NCBI GenBank assembly: GCA_964352715.1
Contig: CAYGSU010000003.1
Span: 62,001 to 126,000 of the forward strand
Direction: 5' to 3'
Length of the DNA: 64,000 nucleotides
From: JAVKBW01 sp964352715
Lineage (GTDB): Bacteria; Pseudomonadota; Alphaproteobacteria; UBA8366; Aestuariispiraceae
Part shown: in pieces, positions 33,453 to 41,892 of the stretch
How the letters are laid out: every line of letters begins with the position of its first letter
Numbering within the stretch: the first letter of the stretch is position 1
Notes under the pieces: generated by a model
What the model saw: only the letters and a program-made list of their open reading frames with translations
What the model was told of the DNA's origin: nothing
Database searches by the model: none
Translations under genes and position numbers: made by a program

Positions 33453-34042
33453 GCTCGGGCGGCAACGACAATCTGAAACGCAAGAACCGCCGACTGCTGT
33501 TCGCAGTCGTTGGCGTCGTTGGCGGCATGATCGGTTTGTCGTTTGCTTCCGTTCCCCTGTACAACCTGTTCTGCAGGGTCACGGGCTATGGCGGTACGAC
33601 GCAGGTCGCAGTGGATCAAAGCCAGACGGTCATCGACCGAAAGATCACCGTGCGCTTCGATGCCAGCATGTCGCGTGATCTGCCGTGGGCGTTCTATCCG
33701 GCACAGAAGTCGATCTCCATGAATGTCGGCGAAAACGCCGTTGCCTTCTATGTTGCAGAAAACAAATCGGATCATGCCGCAAGCGGGCAGGCGACGTTCA
33801 ATGTAACGCCGCTCCAGGCGGGTCAATATTTCGTGAAGGTCGAATGCTTCTGCTTCACCGAGCAGCGTCTTGAAGCGGGTCAAACGGCTAACATGCCGGT
33901 CGCGTTCTATGTCGATCCGGCAATGGCGGACGATCCTGATCTGGCTTATGTTGAAACAATAACGCTGTCCTATACGATGTTTCCGTTAGAGAAAGATGCC
34001 GAGGACGACAGCGACGCGGAAGATTTGGCGCTGGTTCAGTAA
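33449..34042 (+). CDS. ctaG: Cytochrome c oxidase assembly protein CtaG (Cox11)
   Basis: 197 residues. One N-terminal membrane helix (LLFAVVGVVGGMIGLSFASV) then a periplasmic Ig-like domain with the copper-binding CxC motif in VECFCFTEQ. PLYNLFCRVTGYGG is the conserved Cys-containing region following the helix. It delivers copper to CuB of subunit I. The ATG at 33449 is coupled to the small upstream ORF; a longer reading from 33383 would overlap it fully. Confidence 0.93.
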   Translation: MSSGGNDNLKRKNRRLLFAVVGVVGGMIGLSFASVPLYNLFCRVTGYGGTTQVAVDQSQTVIDRKITVRFDASMSRDLPWAFYPAQKSISMNVGENAVAFYVAENKSDHAASGQATFNVTPLQAGQYFVKVECFCFTEQRLEAGQTANMPVAFYVDPAMADDPDLAYVETITLSYTMFPLEKDAEDDSDAEDLALVQ

Positions 34043-34109
34043 TAAACAGCGATCGATACTGGGAAAAGAACCGGTTGGACCGGTTTTGGTAAAAAGGGGA
34101 AGAGCAATT

Positions 34110-34949
34110 ATGGCTGGCGATCATCACGCAGTGAACCACGACTACCATCTGGTAAACCCCAGCCCCTGGCCGGCGGTCGGCGCACTTGGCGGGTTTGTGA
34201 TGGCCATGGGCGGCGTTATCTTCATGCATCCCGATCTTATCGGTGCTGATTCCGTAAGCTGGGCGATTATACTGCCCGGGCTGGCGCTGATTCTGCTGAC
34301 AATGTTTCTGTGGTGGAAAGACGTTGTGAAGGAATCCCTCGCTGGCGATCACAAGCCCGTCGTTCAGTTGGGTCTTCGTTACGGCATGGCGCTGTTCATC
34401 GCCTCAGAGGTCATGTTCTTTGCCGCCTTCTTCTGGGCCTTCTTCGATGCAAGCCTGTACTTCAACGATGCAAAGCAGGTCGTGCGTACTGATGTAACGG
34501 GCGGCACATGGCCGCCTGCTGGCGTCATTCCATTCGAAGCCTTCGATCTGCCCTTCATGAACACGATGATCCTTCTGCTGTCGGGCTGCACCGTAACCTG
34601 GGCGCACCATGCCCTGCGGGAAGGCAAGCGCGACCAGCTCATCCATGGTCTGACACTGACAGTTCTGCTGGGTATCTGCTTCACCTGCCTGCAGGCCTTC
34701 GAATACAGCCATGCCGCTTTCGGGTTTTCCGATGGCATCTATTCCTCGACGTTCTACATGGCGACCGGTTTCCACGGTTTCCACGTTCTGGTCGGGACGA
34801 TCTTCCTGGCGGTGTGCCTTTTCCGCGCCAAGGCCGGTCACTTCACGCCATCGCACCATTTCGGTTTCGAAGCGGCAGCCTGGTATTGGCACTTCGTTGA
34901 CGTTGTCTGGCTGTTCCTGTTCGTGTGCGTCTATTGGTGGGGCGGCTGA
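34110..34949 (+). CDS. coxC: Cytochrome c oxidase subunit III
   Basis: 279 residues, seven membrane helices. The ATG at 34110 follows GGGGAAG; the open frame extends upstream to 33996 without support. Conserved blocks include HHAVNHDYHLVNPSPWP, ALFIASEVMFFAAFFWAFFD and, near the end, AAWYWHFVDVVWLFLFVCVY, which is diagnostic of subunit III. It stabilises the proton-pumping core. Confidence 0.95.
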   Translation: MAGDHHAVNHDYHLVNPSPWPAVGALGGFVMAMGGVIFMHPDLIGADSVSWAIILPGLALILLTMFLWWKDVVKESLAGDHKPVVQLGLRYGMALFIASEVMFFAAFFWAFFDASLYFNDAKQVVRTDVTGGTWPPAGVIPFEAFDLPFMNTMILLLSGCTVTWAHHALREGKRDQLIHGLTLTVLLGICFTCLQAFEYSHAAFGFSDGIYSSTFYMATGFHGFHVLVGTIFLAVCLFRAKAGHFTPSHHFGFEAAAWYWHFVDVVWLFLFVCVYWWGG

Positions 34950-34978
34950 TTACCCTTCAGCCCTGAAAGTCTGTTGCA

Positions 34979-35380
34979 ATGACGAACAACGCATCTGAAG
35001 GCAGTGCGATGACGGCCTCTGATGCAATTCAGGCAGGCCTCAGGTGTCGCTGTCCGCGATGCGGAAAAGGGAAGATGTTTTCAAGCTACCTGAAGGTGGC
35101 GTCTTCCTGTTCTGAATGCGGTCTTGACCTGTCAGGCGAGAATGCCGGCGATGGCGCCGTACCCTTCATCATTCTGGTGATCGGCGCTATCGGTGTCGGT
35201 CTGGGCGCTTTCCTTGAACTCAGTTTCTCGCCGCCCATATGGGTGCTGATCGCCATTGTCTTCCCTGTGGTTATCGGCGGCACCCTGGTGACGATGCAAC
35301 CGTTCAAGGGCATTCTGATCGCGCTTCAGTACAAGAACAGCGCCGGCGATACCGGCACTGAACATTTTGGCGAGAATTGA
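34979..35380 (+). CDS. DUF983 zinc-ribbon membrane protein
   Basis: 133 residues. An N-terminal CPRCGKGKMF and CSECGLDLSG form two CxxC zinc-ribbon knuckles, and two membrane helices follow (VPFIILVIGAIGVGLGAFLE and PPIWVLIAIVFPVVIGG). DUF983 proteins are often found in cytochrome oxidase operons and may assist assembly. The ATG at 34979 is used; an ATG at 35009 is an alternative. Confidence 0.85.
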   Translation: MTNNASEGSAMTASDAIQAGLRCRCPRCGKGKMFSSYLKVASSCSECGLDLSGENAGDGAVPFIILVIGAIGVGLGAFLELSFSPPIWVLIAIVFPVVIGGTLVTMQPFKGILIALQYKNSAGDTGTEHFGEN

Positions 35381-35391
35381 GACAGATTTAG

Positions 35392-36114
35392 ATGACCTTT
35401 CGCCCCAGTCTCGTTCCGACACTGTTTACCATTCCGGCCTTGATTACCCTGATCGCGCTCGGTTTCTGGCAGCTTGACCGGATGGAATGGAAACAGGGCC
35501 TTATAAACCATTTCGAAGCCCGGATGGCCGCATCCGTTCAGCCGATTCCGCCGGGCGACCTGACGCCGGATGAAAACGAATTCATGCATGTGCAGGTTAC
35601 CGGCACATTCGACCATGAAAACGAATTCTACCTTGTCCAGCCGTCGCGGCAGGGCAAACCTGGTATCCACGTCATTACACCGCTGATCCCGGAAGACGGC
35701 AGCCAGCCGATCCTGATCAGCCGGGGATGGATGCCGTTTGAAAATCGAGACCGGTCGACGCGGCCGGAAGGTCTTGTTGAAGGCGTTGTGACGGTCACGG
35801 GTCTGCTGCGGTTTCCGAAGCCTCTTGGCTATATCCAGGCGATGGTGATTCCGGACAATGAACCGCAAAACAACACCTGGTTCTGGCTGGATATGGACGC
35901 TCTTGCCAAAAAGAGCGGCTATGACGGGTTCCGCGAATACTATGTCATGTCCGAGGAAGATCCGCCGCTGGGCGTTTTCCCACGGGGCCGACAGTGGTTG
36001 CTGGATATCCGCAACAATCATCTTGAATACGCGCTGACCTGGTTCATGCTCGCCGCAGCTTTGGCAGTGATTTATGGTGTCTACACATTCAAATCGGGTG
36101 ATAAAAAGGCATGA
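35392..36114 (+). CDS. SURF1-family oxidase assembly factor
   Basis: 240 residues with one helix at each end (SLVPTLFTIPALITLIALGF and YALTWFMLAAALAVIYGVYT) flanking a periplasmic domain, the SURF1/Shy1 topology. LGFWQLDRMEWK and LISRGWMPFENRDRS match its conserved blocks. It helps insert haem a into subunit I. ATGA overlap with the following M32 peptidase gene. Confidence 0.92.
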   Translation: MTFRPSLVPTLFTIPALITLIALGFWQLDRMEWKQGLINHFEARMAASVQPIPPGDLTPDENEFMHVQVTGTFDHENEFYLVQPSRQGKPGIHVITPLIPEDGSQPILISRGWMPFENRDRSTRPEGLVEGVVTVTGLLRFPKPLGYIQAMVIPDNEPQNNTWFWLDMDALAKKSGYDGFREYYVMSEEDPPLGVFPRGRQWLLDIRNNHLEYALTWFMLAAALAVIYGVYTFKSGDKKA

Positions 36115-37595
36115 CCGCATACGAGCGGCTTGAAGCGCGCTTCAAGGATCTGTCGGTTCTCTATCAGGTTTCGACCATCCTGCATTGGGATGCCTCCGTT
36201 ACCATGCCGCCGGGCGGCGCGGAAGCGCGCTCGGAACAGATGGCGGCCATGTCGGCGCTGCAGCATGCGCGGCTGACCGACAGCGCGGTCGGCGATCTGC
36301 TGGACGAGGCTGAAGGCGAAGATCTCACCGACTGGCAACAGGCCAATTTGCGTGAAATGCAGCGCAATTATCGCCGAGCATCGGCCGTTCCGGCTGACCT
36401 GGTGGACGCCCTGTCACGGGCCAGCAGCGCCTGCGAGCACACCTGGCGGGAAGCGAAGAAGAACAGCGACTTTGCATCTGTTCAGCCATTGCTTCAGACA
36501 CTGCTCGATCTGACGCGCGATGAAGCCACGGTCCTGTCCGAGGCGCTTGGCGTATCACCCTATGATGCGTTGCTGGACGGCTACGAGCCCGATGCGCGGA
36601 TTGCCGATATCGAACCGGTTTTCGATGCCTATGCCGATTATTTACCTTCGGTGCTTGATGACATTCTGGAACGACAGGCGGCGGGCGGTGCACCCCCAAA
36701 GCCGAAAGTGGCGTTCCCGATCGAAAAGCAGACCGCACTGATACGCAGCCTTGCGGAAACAGCGGGCTTTGAATTCGAACGGGGCCGGATGGACGTCAGC
36801 GCCCATCCGTTTTCAACCGGCTATGCCGGCGACCGGCGGATCACCACGGGCTTTCGCGAGGACGATCCGGGTTTTGCGATCATGGCCGTTCTGCATGAAA
36901 CCGGGCACTCCGTCTATGAACAGAACCTGCCAAAGGATTGGCTTTACCAGCCGGTCGGTCAGTCACGCGGCATGCAGCTTCACGAAAGCCAGTCACTGCT
37001 GTTCGAAATGCAGGCCTGCCGGTCAGATGCCTTCCTGTCATTGCTTGGCCCGAAACTGATGGACGCATTCGGCGACGATCCCGCGTTCGAACCGGAAAAC
37101 CTCCGCAAACGCTACCGGCGGGTTGAACGCAGCCTGATCCGGGTCGATGCGGATGAAGCGACCTATCCGATGCATGTCATTCTGCGCACACGCCTGGAAC
37201 GCGCCATGCTGTCCGGCGATCTCGCTCTGGCAGATCTGCCGGGGGCGTGGATGGATGGTCTGGAAGCGTTGCTGGGCATCCGCCCGCCGGATGACCGGCA
37301 AGGCTGTTTGCAGGACATTCACTGGTATTCAGGCGGCTTCGGCTACTTCCCGACCTATACGCTGGGCGCGATGACGGCCGCCCAGCTGTTCCAGGCGGCG
37401 GTGGCGGCGGATCCGTCGATCCCGGACCGGATCGAAGCCGGCGATTTCGCTCCACTGCGCGCGTGGCTGACGGAAAACGTTCACCGTTTCGGGTCACGCT
37501 TTTCGACGCAGGAGGTTCTGGTCAATGCAACCGGCCGGCCGCTGGACCCGAAAGCGTTCGAAAATCATATCCGTGCCCGCTATCTGGACGCCTGA
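36111..37595 (+). CDS. M32-family metallocarboxypeptidase (Taq type)
   Basis: 494 residues, cytosolic. The zinc motif HETGH is at residues 262-266 in LHETGHSVYEQNLP, and the third ligand Glu lies in HESQSLLFEMQA downstream, which together mark M32. It releases C-terminal residues with broad specificity, in peptide turnover. Full length for the family. Translationally coupled to the SURF1 gene, although the functional link is unclear. Confidence 0.93.
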   Translation: MTAYERLEARFKDLSVLYQVSTILHWDASVTMPPGGAEARSEQMAAMSALQHARLTDSAVGDLLDEAEGEDLTDWQQANLREMQRNYRRASAVPADLVDALSRASSACEHTWREAKKNSDFASVQPLLQTLLDLTRDEATVLSEALGVSPYDALLDGYEPDARIADIEPVFDAYADYLPSVLDDILERQAAGGAPPKPKVAFPIEKQTALIRSLAETAGFEFERGRMDVSAHPFSTGYAGDRRITTGFREDDPGFAIMAVLHETGHSVYEQNLPKDWLYQPVGQSRGMQLHESQSLLFEMQACRSDAFLSLLGPKLMDAFGDDPAFEPENLRKRYRRVERSLIRVDADEATYPMHVILRTRLERAMLSGDLALADLPGAWMDGLEALLGIRPPDDRQGCLQDIHWYSGGFGYFPTYTLGAMTAAQLFQAAVAADPSIPDRIEAGDFAPLRAWLTENVHRFGSRFSTQEVLVNATGRPLDPKAFENHIRARYLDA

Positions 37596-37703
37596 ATCGG
37601 CAAACAGGCCGGTGTTCACCCGCTTTGGCCAACAGAACAGTTTATTTAGGCGAGGTCATGTTCTAAGACTCTCGCGTTTGGTTACATCTGATCGGAAACA
37701 GAT

Positions 37704-39104
37704 ATGGAATACATCAGCACGCGCGGTAACGCGCCGGCTCTGGGCTTTTCCGATGTCCTTCTGACGGGACTGGCGGAAGACGGCGGGCTGTATCTTCCGT
37801 CAGCATGGCCACAATTCGACGCTGCCGATATCCGGGCCATGCGCGGGCTATCCTATGCGGACATGGCGACACAGGTCATGCTGCCTTTCGTGAAGGACGA
37901 TATCGACGAGGTAACGTTTTCAGCCATTGTTCGCGATACCTATGCGTCGTTCGGGCATGATGCGGTCGCCCCGCTGAAACAGATCGATCACAATGCGTGG
38001 CTGCTGGAACTGTTTCACGGCCCGACAATCGCTTTCAAGGATTACGCGCTGCAATTGCTGGGGCGTTTGTTCGACCATGTTCTCGCCGAACGCGGCAAAC
38101 GCATCACGGTAGTCGGCGCAACGTCGGGCGATACCGGCTCGGCGGCGATTGAAGCCTGCCGTGACCGCGAGCGTGTGGATATCTTCATCATGCACCCGCA
38201 TAACCGGACATCCGAGGTGCAGCGGCGCCAGATGACGACCGTGCTCTCCTCCAATGTGCACAACATTGCCGTCGAGGGAAATTTCGACGACTGCCAGGAT
38301 ATTGTCAAAGCGATGTTCAACGACCCGGATTGCCGCCGCGACCTCAACCTGTCTGCTGTCAATTCAATCAACTGGGCGCGTATCATGGCCCAGATCGTGT
38401 ATTATTTTCATGCCGGCATCTCGCTGGGCGCGCCGGACCGGCCGATTACCTTCGCTGTGCCGACCGGAAACTTCGGTAATGTGTTTGCGGGGTATGCCGC
38501 GAAGCAGATGGGCCTGCCGATCGACCAGCTGATCATCGGCTCGAATTCAAACGACATCCTGACGCGGTTTTTCGAAACCGGCTCGATGACGACGGAAAAG
38601 GTGGTGCCGACCGTTTCCCCCAGCATGGATATTCAGGTTTCCAGCAACTTCGAACGGTATCTGTTTGATCTGTTCGACCGTGATTCCAGTGACCTGACGA
38701 CAGCCATGAATGCCTTCCGCAAGACCGGCGAAATGGCGGTCAGCCCGGAACGCTGGAGCCTGTCGCGGGAACTGTTCGATGCCAGACGGCTTGATGATGA
38801 TGGAACAAAAGCGGCAATCGCTGCCTTGTACAAGGCGACCGGCGAATTGATCGATCCGCACACGGCGGTCGGTGTCGTCGCCGGGTCGGCGGCGCGCCGC
38901 CGACCTGATATTCCGCTGGTTTGCCTTGCCTGCGCGCATCCGGCAAAATTTCCCGATACTGTGGAAGCGGCGACAGGCGTACACCCGCCGTTGCCGCCGC
39001 ATCTTTCCGATCTGTTTGACCGGGAAGAAAAAATGACCGTTATCGGCGCCGGCATGCAGGCGGTGCAGCAGTTTGTCCGCGCCAATTCGCGGGTAACATC
39101 TTAG
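37704..39104 (+). CDS. thrC: Threonine synthase
   Basis: 466 residues. PLP-dependent: converts O-phosphohomoserine to threonine. The lysine that binds PLP is K112 in AFKDYALQLLG; VVGATSGDTGSAAIEACR holds the phosphate of the cofactor, and FAVPTGNFGNVFAGY is a conserved substrate block. N-terminal MEYISTRGNAPALGFSDVL is typical of the proteobacterial/fungal long form. Homoserine kinase (thrB) lies 7 kb away on the other strand, so the pathway is split into two units. Confidence 0.95.
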   Translation: MEYISTRGNAPALGFSDVLLTGLAEDGGLYLPSAWPQFDAADIRAMRGLSYADMATQVMLPFVKDDIDEVTFSAIVRDTYASFGHDAVAPLKQIDHNAWLLELFHGPTIAFKDYALQLLGRLFDHVLAERGKRITVVGATSGDTGSAAIEACRDRERVDIFIMHPHNRTSEVQRRQMTTVLSSNVHNIAVEGNFDDCQDIVKAMFNDPDCRRDLNLSAVNSINWARIMAQIVYYFHAGISLGAPDRPITFAVPTGNFGNVFAGYAAKQMGLPIDQLIIGSNSNDILTRFFETGSMTTEKVVPTVSPSMDIQVSSNFERYLFDLFDRDSSDLTTAMNAFRKTGEMAVSPERWSLSRELFDARRLDDDGTKAAIAALYKATGELIDPHTAVGVVAGSAARRRPDIPLVCLACAHPAKFPDTVEAATGVHPPLPPHLSDLFDREEKMTVIGAGMQAVQQFVRANSRVTS

Positions 39105-39114
39105 GAAGGACCGG

Positions 39115-40413
39115 GTGCCGTTGTCTGAATCGATCAGGGTTACCAGACTATCGAGCGGCTTGACCGTTGCGACCGATCCGATGCCGTGGATTGAAACCGT
39201 GTCGGTTGGCGTCTGGGTCGGGGCGGGAACCCGTGTCGAAACGTCGGATACCAACGGGTCGGCGCACTTTCTGGAACACATGGCCTTCAAGGGAACCACC
39301 ACCCGGTCAGCCCGGGATATCGCCGAACAGGTTGAAGCGGTCGGCGGGCATATGAATGCCTATACAGGCCGCGAATCCACGGCCTACTTCATCAAGCTGA
39401 TGAAGCAGGATATCGAGCTTGGTGTCGATATTCTGGCCGATATCCTGATCAACCCGGTCTTTGACGAAGAAGAATTCGAACGGGAACGCTCTGTCATTCT
39501 GCAGGAAATCGCACAGGTTGCCGATACGCCGGATGATCTGATTTTCGACCGGTTCCAGGAAGCCGCCTATGCCGGCCAATCCATCGGCTATCCGGTTCTG
39601 GGCAGTCCTGCGACGGTCAAAAGCCTGACTGCGACAGGGTTGCGGTCGTTCATGTCGCAGCACTACCGGGCGGACAACATGGTTCTCTGCGCGGCCGGCG
39701 CGGTGGATCACGATGCGCTGGTAGCGATGGCTGAACGCCTGTTTACCCCGGTCGGCATGGCGGTTTCCGCCCCGTCGAAAACAAACCCGGATTTAGCAGT
39801 CTATACCGGTGGCGATGTGCGGGACCTGCTCAAGTCCGAACAGGTTCACCTAGTCTTCGGATTTCCCGGACCCAGCCTGCATGAAGACGAATTTTATACA
39901 GCAAATGTGTTGTCGGGCATTCTCGGCGGCGGCATGAGCTCTCGCCTGTTTCAGGAAATCCGCGAAAAGCGGGGCCTGGCTTACTCGGTGTTTTCCTTTG
40001 CCTCGTGTTTTTCGGATGGCGGTGTTTTCGGTTTCTATGCCGGTACGGCGGAAGACGCCGTGCCGGAACTTGTTGATGTCTTATTCAGGGAAATCTGCGG
40101 TCTGCGCAACGGTGCTGCCGGGTCCGGCATCACCGCCGGCGAGCTCGACCGCGCCAAGGCGCAAGCCAAATCGGGGATCGCGATGGGGCTGGAAAGCTCA
40201 TCCTCTCGAGCCGAAACTTTGGCGGGTCAGTTGTTGCTGTTCGGCCGGCCCGTCCCGATTGAAGAAGTGCTGGAAAGAACACAGGCGGTCGATATCGACA
40301 GTCTGGCGCAATCCGCGGGGCGGATATTCTCCGGCCCGCTGACATTGGCCGGTATCGGCCCGCTCGCGGAACTCGAAACCAGCCAAAGTCTGACTGAGCG
40401 GCTGGCTGCCTGA
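39115..40413 (+). CDS. M16-family zinc peptidase (mitochondrial processing peptidase-like)
   Basis: 432 residues from a GTG with GGAAGGACC upstream. The inverted zinc motif HxxEH is HFLEHMAFKGT at residues 51-55, and the downstream Glu lies in the helix of ESTAYFIKLMKQDIELGVD. The C-terminal half repeats the fold without the motif. Alphaproteobacterial members resemble the beta subunit of mitochondrial processing peptidase. Follows thrC by ten bases, a conserved alphaproteobacterial order. Confidence 0.92.
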   Translation: MPLSESIRVTRLSSGLTVATDPMPWIETVSVGVWVGAGTRVETSDTNGSAHFLEHMAFKGTTTRSARDIAEQVEAVGGHMNAYTGRESTAYFIKLMKQDIELGVDILADILINPVFDEEEFERERSVILQEIAQVADTPDDLIFDRFQEAAYAGQSIGYPVLGSPATVKSLTATGLRSFMSQHYRADNMVLCAAGAVDHDALVAMAERLFTPVGMAVSAPSKTNPDLAVYTGGDVRDLLKSEQVHLVFGFPGPSLHEDEFYTANVLSGILGGGMSSRLFQEIREKRGLAYSVFSFASCFSDGGVFGFYAGTAEDAVPELVDVLFREICGLRNGAAGSGITAGELDRAKAQAKSGIAMGLESSSSRAETLAGQLLLFGRPVPIEEVLERTQAVDIDSLAQSAGRIFSGPLTLAGIGPLAELETSQSLTERLAA

Positions 40414-40423
40414 TGGCGACGCC

Positions 40424-41035
40424 ATGATCGCGATCTTCCGATCATCTCTGCCGAAAGTCCGCCTGACCGGCCCGCGTGTTCACATTCGCCCACCGAAACA
40501 TGGCGATCAGGCGCAATGGCTGGCGCTGCGGAAGGAAAGCAGAGATTTTCTGCGGCCATACGAACCGTCATGGCCGCGTGATGCCCTGACGTCGGCCGCC
40601 TTTCGCCGGCGCCTCAAACGGATACAGATCGAATGGGCGGCGGAATCCGGCTACGGGTTTCTTGTTTTCCGTAATGAAGATTCAACATTACTTGGCGGTG
40701 TGACGCTGGCGAATATCCGGCGGGGCGTAACGCAGTCCAGCAGTGTCGGTTACTGGATGGGTGTCCCCCATATACGACAGGGCTACATGTTCGAAGCGCT
40801 GCAACTGTGCCTTGATTTCGGGTTCCGAACCTTGGATTTGCACCGTATCGAAGCCGCCTGCCTGTCCGACAATCAGGCAAGCCGGGCCTTGCTTGAAAAA
40901 TCAGGGTTTCAGGAAGAAGGACTGGCGCGGCGGTATCTCTGCATCGCCGGCGAATGGCAGGACCATGTCATATACGCGATGCTGGAAAACGACGCCCGAC
41001 CGATCATCGCCAGAAAGCCGTCGGAGGGTCTTTGA
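40424..41035 (+). CDS. GNAT-family N-acetyltransferase (RimJ/RimL-like)
   Basis: 203 residues. The acetyl-CoA fold is seen in LLGGVTLANIRRG, SVGYWMGVPHIRQGYMFEAL and LDLHRIEAACLSDNQASRAL, then LLEKSGFQEEGLARRYL, which is characteristic of the RimJ/RimL group acetylating ribosomal protein N-termini. Substrate not proven; ten bases after the M16 peptidase gene and likely co-transcribed. Confidence 0.88.
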   Translation: MIAIFRSSLPKVRLTGPRVHIRPPKHGDQAQWLALRKESRDFLRPYEPSWPRDALTSAAFRRRLKRIQIEWAAESGYGFLVFRNEDSTLLGGVTLANIRRGVTQSSSVGYWMGVPHIRQGYMFEALQLCLDFGFRTLDLHRIEAACLSDNQASRALLEKSGFQEEGLARRYLCIAGEWQDHVIYAMLENDARPIIARKPSEGL

Positions 41036-41039
41036 AGCG

Positions 41040-41615
41040 TCAGGCGTGGCCGGCTTCGCCGGATAACAGGGTCAGGTCGACCCCGATCTTGGCCAGCGAG
41101 CGTTCCCATTTCGATTCAAGCGACCCGCCGAAAACAAGCTGTTCATCGGGCGGTACGTTCAGCCATGCGTTTTCCTGCATTTCGCCGTCAAGCTGGCCCG
41201 GGCCCCAGCCGGCATAGCCCAGCGCCAGCAGGTGGTCGCGCGGGCCCTTGCCATCGGCGATGTCACGCAGGATATCGACCGTGGCGGTAAGGCCGACGCC
41301 TTCTTCCATGATGACGGTACCGTCCTGCTGGTATTCCTGGCTGTGCAATACGAAGCCCCGGCCGGTCTCAACCGGACCACCAAAATGGATGCGAATTTCG
41401 TCCTCGGTCCGGGCCGGTGCGATTTCAAGCTGTTCCAGCAGCTCATTGAAGGTCAGGCTTTCCATCAGTTTGTTGATGACAAGGCCCATTGCACCGTCTT
41501 CATTGTGTACGCAGACATAGATGACGCTGCGTTCAAAACGCGGGTCTGCCATCGACGGCATGGCCACCAGAAGCTGTCCGGTCAAATACCCTTGGGTGAT
41601 CGTTGGTTCGGTCAT
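41040..41615 (-). CDS. YqgE/AlgH-family protein
   Basis: 191 residues. Opens with MTEPTITQGYLTGQLLVAMP and continues DPRFERSVIYVCVHNEDGAM; the second conserved half has GYAGWGPGQLDGEMQENAWL. Cytosolic. The molecular function is unknown; homologues are called AlgH from a role in alginate regulation. Convergent with the acetyltransferase gene. Confidence 0.92.
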   Translation of the reverse strand: MTEPTITQGYLTGQLLVAMPSMADPRFERSVIYVCVHNEDGAMGLVINKLMESLTFNELLEQLEIAPARTEDEIRIHFGGPVETGRGFVLHSQEYQQDGTVIMEEGVGLTATVDILRDIADGKGPRDHLLALGYAGWGPGQLDGEMQENAWLNVPPDEQLVFGGSLESKWERSLAKIGVDLTLLSGEAGHA

Positions 41616-41892
41616 AATCGTTCCGTCGTTTCCGGTCCTGGCAGTCGTTACGCTGTATCCGCCGTTTTACCGTACTTGGATTAACCACAACGCATATTAT
41701 GTGGGATATCGTCACCATTTTAACAACAAGGCGGCTCTTTAGGCCAGTCCGACTTGCAATATACATACGTTTCAAGGCACGAACTTGTGACGGGTATTTT
41801 ACGGTGCCGATCGGTAGATTGCCATCGATACGAAGTCTGGTGTGAAGGATTCTGTGTTGCCGGTTCGAAAGTTGCTCGAGAGACCAGAAAAC